Assembly (NCBI GenBank): GCA_016202785.1
Contig: JACQOC010000033.1
Span: 1-5,721 of the forward strand
Direction: 5' to 3'
DNA: 5,721 nt
Source: Candidatus Aenigmatarchaeota archaeon
GTDB lineage: Archaea; Aenigmatarchaeota; Aenigmatarchaeia; QMZP01
Of the stretch, positions 1 to 3,857 are shown one piece after another (within the stretch, counting starts at the first letter, position 1; every line of letters begins with the position of its first letter). The notes beneath the pieces are model-generated. The model worked only from the letters and a program-made list of their open reading frames with translations. It made no database searches and was not told where the DNA came from. Position numbers and translations under genes: made by a program.

Positions 1-60
1 GGCTATGCCGTGCTCGTTGTCTGTAGTACTCCCGTGAACGAAATATGTTATTGCAATCAT
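1..60 (-). CDS. Histidine phosphatase (phosphoglycerate mutase-like) family protein, N-terminal fragment
   Basis: Only the first 20 codons lie in the window; the gene continues past the left edge. Reading the minus strand from the ATG at 60-58 gives a protein beginning MIAITYFVHGSTTDNE. This matches the opening beta-strand and catalytic loop of the histidine phosphatase superfamily, normally xxLVRHGET, where the histidine is phosphorylated during catalysis. The catalytic His is present, but the preceding Arg is Val and the following Glu is Ser. From memory, an archaeal subgroup with a VHGTTTDNE motif has this pattern, so it is probably a family trait and not damage. The start is well fixed: the motif needs this strand, and upstream in frame lies the tRNA-Ser gene, whose 3' end is only 2 nt away. 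No TATA box fits a separate promoter, so co-transcription with the tRNA is inferred. Substrate unknown. Confidence 0.75.
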   Translation of the reverse strand, partial: MIAITYFVHGSTTDNEHGIA

Positions 61-62
61 AG

Positions 63-145
63 CGCTGGGAGAGGGATTTGAACCCTCGAGGGCTTTCGCC
101 CACAGGTTTAGCAAACCTGCGCCGTAACCACTTGGCTACCTCAGC
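63..145 (-). tRNA. tRNA-Ser, anticodon GCT
   Basis: The minus strand folds as a class II tRNA of 83 nt. The acceptor strands are GCTGAGG and TCCCAGC, with discriminator G at 63. The D-arm has GCC/GGC, and the anticodon stem CAGGT/ACCTG carries the loop TTGCTAA, so the anticodon is GCT, reading AGC and AGU serine codons. A long variable arm with a GGGC/GCCC stem and GAAA tetraloop confirms serine type. The T-arm is GAGGG-TTCAAAT-CCCTC. CCA is not encoded. No intron interrupts the anticodon loop. One oddity is an A5-C68 mismatch in the acceptor stem, next to a G7-T66 wobble pair. A TATA box lies about 26 bp upstream of G1, and a protein gene starts 2 nt after the 3' end on the same strand. Confidence 0.96.
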
Positions 146-166
146 ACGCTAAAGATTGGCATCGAT

Positions 167-174
167 TTTATATA
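167..174 (-). promoter_or_regulatory. TATA box of tRNA-Ser (and probably the phosphatase gene)
   Basis: On the minus strand, TATATAAA lies within a longer AATATATAAAA. Its centre is 25.5 bp upstream of tRNA base G1 at 145, which is the usual archaeal distance from TATA centre to transcription start. Transcription would therefore begin at or within a few bases of the mature 5' end, with a purine (G) at +1. It sits between the LOG-family stop codon at 204-206 and the tRNA. Confidence 0.75.
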
Positions 175-203
175 TTGCTGACACCTGGGAAAACCGGAGC
201 TGG

Positions 204-857
204 TTACCGGGATTCTATGATGCCTATTACGTTTGGTGTGCGGTCGGCGAAGTGCAGCAATTTCAGATCGGCCGCCTTGTGGATGAGGAAATCCTTCTTC
301 AGCGGGTTGTCCGCCAACCAGCGGAACAGCCCGTTCCAATACTGCTGATTGACGCAAATGACCGGCACCGTATCGACAATGCCGGTCTGCATGAGTACTA
401 GGTATTCGAACAGCTCGTTGAGCGTGCCATAGCCGCCGGGGTAAAACACCAGGGCTTCGCTCTTGATGGACATGATGAAACGGCGCACGAATAGGAAATG
501 GAAGGACAGATCGTGAGTGAATATAGCATCTTTTACCCTTTCCCCTGCCAGCAGTTCAGCCCTCAAGCCTATGGACGGCGCGTTAGCTTCGGTGGCGCCG
601 CTGTTCGCCGCATGCATGATGCCCGGCCCGCCGCCCGAGAGTATGGCATAGCCGCGCTTGCCGAGCTCCAGCGCCGTTTGCCGGCAGTGTTCATAATACT
701 CACTGCCTGGCTTGGCGCGGTGCGAGCCAAAGAACGCGACGATCCTCTTGTCGATGCCGGCCAGCAGCCTGAGGCCGTCGTCAATCTCCTTCCTGGCTTG
801 GTCCACGGTCCAGCCGGTGTTGCCATAATACTGCTTGTTCTTATGCAGCCTATCCAT
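204..857 (-). CDS. LOG-family (TIGR00730-like) Rossmann-fold protein, putative nucleotide 5'-monophosphate phosphoribohydrolase
   Basis: The protein has 217 residues. It carries both signatures of the LOG / 'lysine decarboxylase-like' family: SGGGPGIMHAAN near residues 74-85 and PGGYGTLNELFE at 140-151. Basic residues R125-R126 precede the second motif, as in active members. LOG enzymes hydrolyse the N-glycosidic bond of nucleoside 5'-monophosphates, releasing the base and ribose 5-phosphate; in plants and some bacteria the product is a cytokinin, but in archaea the true substrate is unknown. The first 35 or so residues precede the Rossmann core and are polar and charged. There is no signal peptide or membrane segment, so it should be cytosolic. 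The ATG at 857 is the only ATG near the expected N-terminus in this frame. It is divergent from the zinc-ribbon gene and upstream of tRNA-Ser on the same strand. The old label 'lysine decarboxylase' would be a misannotation. Confidence 0.9.
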   Translation of the reverse strand: MDRLHKNKQYYGNTGWTVDQARKEIDDGLRLLAGIDKRIVAFFGSHRAKPGSEYYEHCRQTALELGKRGYAILSGGGPGIMHAANSGATEANAPSIGLRAELLAGERVKDAIFTHDLSFHFLFVRRFIMSIKSEALVFYPGGYGTLNELFEYLVLMQTGIVDTVPVICVNQQYWNGLFRWLADNPLKKDFLIHKAADLKLLHFADRTPNVIGIIESR

Positions 858-905
858 AGATGATAGAAACGTTTGCGCATAATTAGCTGTATCGCCATTT
901 CGTCC

Positions 906-913
906 TTTTTAAA
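906..913 (+). promoter_or_regulatory. TATA box of the zinc-ribbon/EF-1beta operon; possibly shared with the divergent LOG gene
   Basis: TTTTTAAA is centred 29.5 bp upstream of the ATG at 939, predicting a start site about 3-4 nt before the codon and thus a nearly leaderless mRNA. Read on the minus strand the same bases are TTTAAAAA, also a good archaeal TATA sequence, centred about 52 bp upstream of the LOG-family ATG at 857; used that way it would give a leader of about 27 nt. A weaker AT stretch at 926-934 is too close to the ATG to serve the zinc-ribbon gene. Confidence 0.55.
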
Positions 914-938
914 GCCTTGCCGGCCTTATAATTAGATT

Positions 939-1127
939 ATGCAAGCGGAAGCCCAGCAAGCCCATCCATTGAAGTGCATGAGTTGCGGCCGCAAGGTCGA
1001 GACCGAGAAGCAGTGGGTCGAGTTCAAGTGCCCGCAGTGCACCAAGACTTCCATTCTCAGGTGCGAGAGTTGCAAGAAGCTCGAGAACCCTTACGAGTGC
1101 AAGGAATGCGGCTTCGTCGGGCCGTGA
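939..1127 (+). CDS. Small zinc-ribbon protein with four CxxC motifs (COG2888-like, HVO_2753 type)
   Basis: This is a 62-residue protein with eight cysteines arranged as four CxxC pairs: C13/C16, C31/C34, C42/C45 and C54/C57, enough for two zinc ribbons. The layout (C..CG, F.CPQC, RCESC, YECKECGFVGP at the C-terminus) is that of the archaeal zinc-ribbon family annotated as RNA-binding and translation-linked. The Haloferax member HVO_2753 is, from memory, a structurally studied small zinc-finger protein affecting swarming and biofilm. The next methionine, M14, falls inside the first CxxC, so the ATG at 939 must be the start. The stop codon is 2 nt before the EF-1beta start, a tight operon that matches the family's usual neighbourhood and supports a role near the ribosome or elongation cycle. 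The molecular partner cannot be read from the sequence. Confidence 0.9.
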   Translation: MQAEAQQAHPLKCMSCGRKVETEKQWVEFKCPQCTKTSILRCESCKKLENPYECKECGFVGP

Positions 1128-1129
1128 TT

Positions 1130-1378
1130 ATGGCGCTAATTGTTGTCTACAAGGTGATGCCCCAGTCTGATCAGTTCGACCGAGCGAAACAGTCGCTTGC
1201 GAACCTGAAGCCCGCCAGGCTGGAGGAAGAGCCGTTGGCCTTCGGGCTTAAAGCGCTGGTCATGACCGTCCAGCTGCCGGAAACCGACGGTGCCCAGGAC
1301 AGTTTTGAAGAGAATCTTTCCAAACTTGCCGGCGTGGCCAGCTTTGCGGCGCTGCGCGCGTCGCGAAGCCTGGGTTGA
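1130..1378 (+). CDS. ef1b: Translation elongation factor 1-beta (aEF-1beta), nucleotide exchange factor for EF-1alpha
   Basis: The 82-residue product, starting MALIVVYKVMP, is about the usual size of archaeal EF-1beta (near 90 residues). It carries the family core LEEEPLAFGLKAL at residues 31-43, followed by a beta-strand (VMTVQLPE) and a C-terminal helix and strand (FEENLSKLAGVASFAALRASR). The fold is a small alpha-beta ferredoxin-like domain that opens the GTPase domain of EF-1alpha to release GDP in the cytoplasm. The frame stays open back to 974, overlapping the zinc-ribbon gene, but ATG 1130 is chosen because the conserved domain begins exactly there. It follows the zinc-ribbon stop by 2 nt with no credible Shine-Dalgarno sequence, so translation is probably coupled by reinitiation. 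Its partner EF-1alpha begins about 540 bp downstream under a separate promoter. The end of the gene faces the convergent HTH gene 28 nt away. Confidence 0.92.
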   Translation: MALIVVYKVMPQSDQFDRAKQSLANLKPARLEEEPLAFGLKALVMTVQLPETDGAQDSFEENLSKLAGVASFAALRASRSLG

Positions 1379-1406
1379 GACCATCACGAGGCGTTAGCAG
1401 TAATGC

Positions 1407-1772
1407 TCACTTCATGCAGATTTCGCAGGTGCCAGCCCATTCCGCGCCGAACAGCTTGACGATCGTCCCGTCAACTGCCATTTCCTTGCAGATGGCGTAG
1501 AATTCCTTGGTCTGCTCGTCTTTGGGCAGGCCCTGCGCGATGCGCTTGGTCAGGCTCTCGAACATCTCCTGGATGCGCGGGTTGGCGCTGAAGATCTCTA
1601 TCCGGTATCCTCTGAGGTTGCGCTTGTACTGGCTGACGGCAGGCTGGGTGAGGCCCATCGCTTCCGCGGTCTGCTGCTGGCTGAAACCATGGGTCTCGAC
1701 CAGGCGCTTGGCGATGAAAGCGCGTGCCGCTGGCAGGATCTCGGCTGAAATCAGTTCGCAGAGCGGCTTCAT
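1407..1772 (-). CDS. XRE-type helix-turn-helix regulator with C-terminal cysteines (COG2522-like)
   Basis: The 121-residue protein has an HTH at about residues 30-51 (FSQQQTAEAMGLTQPAVSQYKR), in which TQPAVSQY forms the recognition helix. The opening MKPLCELISAEILPAARAFIAKRL and the closing CEICM resemble the archaeal COG2522 group of predicted regulators. There are exactly four cysteines: C5, C95, C116 and C119. Their number and the terminal CxxC suggest a bound metal or Fe-S cluster, so a redox or metal sensor is possible, but no ligand can be proved here. It is cytosolic with no membrane segment. A TATA box lies 31.5 bp before the ATG, overlapped by a perfect dyad that could be its own operator. 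It converges on EF-1beta and diverges from EF-1alpha, so it may also affect one or both. Confidence 0.85.
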   Translation of the reverse strand: MKPLCELISAEILPAARAFIAKRLVETHGFSQQQTAEAMGLTQPAVSQYKRNLRGYRIEIFSANPRIQEMFESLTKRIAQGLPKDEQTKEFYAICKEMAVDGTIVKLFGAEWAGTCEICMK

Positions 1773-1798
1773 CTTTGTTATTTGTTGTCGGAGCCCGC

Positions 1799-1808
1799 TT
1801 ATATATAA
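1799..1808 (-). promoter_or_regulatory. TATA box of the HTH regulator
   Basis: TTATATATAA is a perfect 10-bp palindrome centred 31.5 bp upstream of the regulator's ATG at 1772. This predicts a start site about 5 nt before the codon, nearly leaderless. Being palindromic, it could also recruit TBP in the plus direction, but no gene begins at the matching distance. Confidence 0.65.
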
Positions 1809-1817
1809 CGCCGTTAT
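1805..1817. promoter_or_regulatory. Candidate operator: perfect dyad ATAACG-C-CGTTAT
   Basis: This 13-bp sequence is a perfect inverted repeat around one central base. It overlaps the upstream edge of the regulator's TATA box and covers its presumed BRE position. A third half-site, CGTTA, lies at 1839-1843 within GGCGTTA (1837-1843), itself inverted relative to TAACGCC at 1806-1812. A dyad here suits binding by a dimeric HTH protein that would block TBP/TFB, so autorepression by the adjacent regulator is the simplest reading. This is inference only. Confidence 0.4.
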
Positions 1818-1845
1818 TCGCGTCCGGGATAGCGCTGGCGTTAAG

Positions 1846-1855
1846 TATTTAAATA
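1846..1855. promoter_or_regulatory. Second AT palindrome (TATTTAAATA) between HTH and EF-1alpha genes
   Basis: TATTTAAATA is another perfect 10-bp palindrome with TATA-box character. Used in the plus direction it would start transcription near 1877 and give EF-1alpha a leader of about 43 nt; used in the minus direction it would give the regulator a leader of about 50 nt. Both genes have a better-placed box, so this is at most an alternative promoter. Confidence 0.3.
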
Positions 1856-1884
1856 GGGCGGCGCAATGATATCCATTCGGAACA

Positions 1885-1892
1885 TTTATATA
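1885..1892 (+). promoter_or_regulatory. TATA box of EF-1alpha
   Basis: TTTATATA, within TTTATATATA, is centred 31.5 bp upstream of the EF-1alpha ATG, the same spacing as for the divergent HTH gene. The predicted start lies about 5 nt before the codon. The bases just before the ATG (AGAAAAGAT) contain no Shine-Dalgarno match, so translation is probably leaderless. Confidence 0.75.
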
Positions 1893-1919
1893 TAGTTAGC
1901 GCAATAATAGAGAAAAGAT

Positions 1920-3191
1920 ATGGCCAACAAACCGCACCTTAACCTGATTTCCTCAGGGCATGTAGACCATGGCAAGTCCACGCTTATCGGCCGGATCCTT
2001 TACGACTCCGGCGCCATCAGCGAGCAGGACATCCGCAAGCTGCAGGACACCGCCAAGGAGCTGAAAAGGGAAACTTTCGAGTTCGCGTTCGTCATGGACC
2101 AACTCAAAGAAGAAAGAGAGCGTGGCCTAACCATCGACCTGATGTACAAAGAGTTCGAGACCAACAAGTACTACTTCACGATCATCGACTGCCCTGGCCA
2201 CCGGGACTTCATCAAGAACATGATTACCGGCGCCAGCCAGGCCGATGCCGCAATCCTTGTGGTGTCGGTCAAGGAAGGCATCCAGGAGCAGACTAAGGAA
2301 CACCTTTACCTAGAGCGCGTGCTGGGCATAACGCAGTTGGTAGTCGCTCTGAACAAGATGGACGCGATGAATTATGACGAGGCCAAATACAACGGCATGA
2401 AGGCGGAAGTGACGAAACTGCTGCAGACTTTGGGTTACAAGCCGGAGAAGATACCTTTCGTTCCCGTATCTGGCTACAAGGGCGACAATGTTGCCAAGAA
2501 GAGCGCGAACATGCCGTGGTACAAGGGCCCGACGCTCTTGGAGGCCTTCGACCAGACGTTCGTCTCTCCGGAGAAACCGGTGGACAAGCCGCTTAGGATG
2601 CCAATCCAGGACGTTTACTCCATCACCGGCATCGGCACCGTGCCAGTCGGCCGGGTAGAGAGCGGCGTCATGAAGCCGGGCGACAAGATCATTTTCGAGC
2701 CGTCCGGCGTGGTCGGCGAAGTCAAGTCGATCGAGATGCACCATAAGCAATTGACCAAGGCCGAGCCGGGCGATAACATCGGTTTCAACCTCAAGGGCGT
2801 CGAGGCCAAGCAGATCAAGAAAGGCGACGTCGTCAGCCATGTCAACACGCCGCCGACGGTGGCGAAGGAGTTCACCGCGCAAATCATCGTCTTGCAGCAC
2901 CCGACGGTCATCACCAAGGGTTACATGCCAGTCTTCCATATTTCCACGTCACACGTGGCGGGAAAGATAACCGAAATCGTCAAGAAAATCGACCCGAAGA
3001 CCGGGGCAGAGCTGCAGAAGAACCCGGACATGCTCAAGTCCGGCGATGCGGCCATAATCAAAGTCACGCCGTCGCACCCAGTGGCGATTGAGAAGCAGGC
3101 GGATTTCCCGTCGATGGCAAAGTTCGCCATCCGCGACATGGGCAAGACCGTAGCGGCCGGCATCTGCATCGATTTGGTAAAGGCTAAGTAG
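1920..3191 (+). CDS. tuf: Translation elongation factor EF-1alpha (aEF-1A)
   Basis: The 423-residue GTPase brings aminoacyl-tRNA to the ribosomal A site. All G motifs are visible: the P-loop GHVDHGKST at 13-21, ERERGLTID at 65-73 with the switch I Thr, DCPGH at 90-94, NKMD at 145-148, and the SGYKG base-contact loop near 184-188. Domain II follows from about residue 222 (PLRMPIQDVYSITGIGTVPVGRVESG) and domain III ends with the tRNA-contact stretch FAIRDMGKTVAAG. Length and the insertion pattern in domain I are of the archaeal/eukaryotic type, not bacterial EF-Tu. The domains are intact and the ATG at 1920 is preceded by a TATA box, giving a nearly leaderless mRNA. It appears monocistronic: a T-run follows and the next gene is convergent, whereas many archaea place this gene next to rpsJ or fusA. 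Its exchange factor EF-1beta is encoded close by on the same strand. Confidence 0.98.
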   Translation: MANKPHLNLISSGHVDHGKSTLIGRILYDSGAISEQDIRKLQDTAKELKRETFEFAFVMDQLKEERERGLTIDLMYKEFETNKYYFTIIDCPGHRDFIKNMITGASQADAAILVVSVKEGIQEQTKEHLYLERVLGITQLVVALNKMDAMNYDEAKYNGMKAEVTKLLQTLGYKPEKIPFVPVSGYKGDNVAKKSANMPWYKGPTLLEAFDQTFVSPEKPVDKPLRMPIQDVYSITGIGTVPVGRVESGVMKPGDKIIFEPSGVVGEVKSIEMHHKQLTKAEPGDNIGFNLKGVEAKQIKKGDVVSHVNTPPTVAKEFTAQIIVLQHPTVITKGYMPVFHISTSHVAGKITEIVKKIDPKTGAELQKNPDMLKSGDAAIIKVTPSHPVAIEKQADFPSMAKFAIRDMGKTVAAGICIDLVKAK

Positions 3192-3195
3192 AGCG

Positions 3196-3201
3196 TTTTT
3201 T
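3196..3201 (+). terminator. T-run terminator after EF-1alpha
   Basis: Six consecutive T residues begin 5 nt after the EF-1alpha stop codon. Archaeal RNA polymerase terminates on short T-tracts in the non-template strand without needing a hairpin, and no stem precedes this one. The downstream TspO gene is convergent, so ending transcription here makes sense. Confidence 0.5.
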
Positions 3202-3263
3202 GGAATTAACCCTGTTAGCTTGACCTAGATAGCTTCAATCATCGGCCGAAGGCGCAATCTGAA

Positions 3264-3276
3264 GTATGGCCCATAC
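3264..3276. repeat. Perfect 13-bp dyad GTATGGCCCATAC in the EF-1alpha/TspO gap
   Basis: This inverted repeat has one central base and lies between two convergent genes. Its TATGGCC part (3265-3271) is also inverted relative to GGCCATA at 3303-3309, and short palindromes CCATATGG (3305-3312) and GGATATCC (3311-3318) follow. The 135-bp gap therefore holds several nested inverted repeats. They could form weak RNA structure at either 3' end. No gene is seen in the gap. Confidence 0.35.
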
Positions 3277-3326
3277 CGACCAGAAAAATCCCGGAAATAT
3301 GCGGCCATATGGATATCCGTCGACAA

Positions 3327-3782
3327 TTAGGGATTCAACAAGAGTATTGCCAGGTTCAGGGCCAGCGCAAAGGATACCCACATGATGTAAGGTATCAGCA
3401 AATAAGCTGCCAATTTTTCCGCATGGTAAAAGGATTTTATGGTCAGAGCTATGGATATCCATAGCAACGCTATGCCAACCATGCCCAGAAAAGGCGATCT
3501 CAGGCCAAAGAATAATGGCGTCCATAGGCCGTTCAACCCTAGCTGTGCCCAGTACGGCGTCATCGATGCCTTTTTGGTCGATGCCAGGTAAGCCGCAACC
3601 CCCATCATAATGTACAAAATCGTCCACACTGGCGCGAAAATCCATTCCGGAGGGGCGAAGAATGGCTTGCTCAGAGTCACATACCACTCCATGATGGAAG
3701 CGGCTGTAATGAAAGAACCGAGAAAGCCAATGCCAAGCGGAATGGCGATGTAGAAGGCGAGTTTTGCGTAATCGACGCCCAT
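3327..3782 (-). CDS. tspO: TspO/MBR family integral membrane protein
   Basis: The 151-residue protein matches the translocator protein / tryptophan-rich sensory family, which binds porphyrins and other hydrophobic ligands and is implicated in tetrapyrrole handling and stress responses. Signatures are KPFFAPPEWIFAPVWTILYIMMGVA (from about residue 39), QLGLNGLWTPLFFG (80-93) and PYIMWVSFALALN (131-143). Five hydrophobic segments fall near residues 7-27, 47-67, 78-96, 100-117 and 123-148, the expected five-helix bundle. The reading frame has an ATG at 3797 (156 residues) and another at 3782. I prefer 3782 because a TATA-like box is centred 25.5 bp before it, while only 10.5 bp precede the upstream ATG. 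It lies 60-75 nt after the RNase J-like gene on the same strand but seems to have its own promoter. G+C is about 50% by hand count, below its neighbours. Identity is sure; ligand is not. Confidence 0.93.
   Translation of the reverse strand: MGVDYAKLAFYIAIPLGIGFLGSFITAASIMEWYVTLSKPFFAPPEWIFAPVWTILYIMMGVAAYLASTKKASMTPYWAQLGLNGLWTPLFFGLRSPFLGMVGIALLWISIALTIKSFYHAEKLAAYLLIPYIMWVSFALALNLAILLLNP
3448..3465. repeat. Perfect 18-bp palindrome inside tspO
   Basis: GCTATGGATATCCATAGC reads identically on both strands with no spacer. Its core TATGGATATCC (3450-3460) recurs at 3308-3318 just past the tspO stop codon. It falls in the codons for LLWISIA in a membrane helix, so it may simply be coding sequence, but a perfect palindrome this long is unusual in a window of this size. 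Confidence 0.6.
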
Positions 3783-3803
3783 TAAATAGATTAGCATTCG
3801 ACC

Positions 3804-3811
3804 TATTAAAT
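3804..3811 (-). promoter_or_regulatory. TATA-like box of tspO
   Basis: ATTTAATA on the minus strand is centred 25.5 bp upstream of the ATG at 3782, predicting a leaderless transcript starting at that codon. This spacing decides the start choice for tspO, since the ATG at 3797 is too close to be included in the transcript. Confidence 0.5.
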
Positions 3812-3857
3812 TGCCCGCGCATGCCCAATTCTTTCACCGGCCAACCCGTTTCGGCAA

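Noticed and set aside
498..863. Plus-strand 121-codon frame opposite the LOG-family gene
   Set aside because: It is antisense to a gene with clear motifs, with no domain of its own and no promoter at the right distance.
974..1129. Upstream extension of the EF-1beta frame to an ATG at 974
   Set aside because: The extra residues come from the zinc-ribbon gene in another frame; the conserved EF-1beta domain begins at 1130.
1379..1406. Possible hairpin (GCGTT...AATGC) between EF-1beta and the HTH gene
   Set aside because: Pairing is short and imperfect and no T-run follows, so it was not called a terminator.
2310..2939. Minus-strand 209-codon frame inside EF-1alpha
   Set aside because: Its composition is rich in Arg, Leu and Asp, typical of an antisense shadow, and EF-1alpha is unquestionable on the other strand.
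3235..3837. Minus-strand 200-codon frame overlapping tspO, longer than tspO itself
   Set aside because: It is another frame of the same DNA with no family resemblance, while the tspO frame shows all conserved motifs and five membrane helices.
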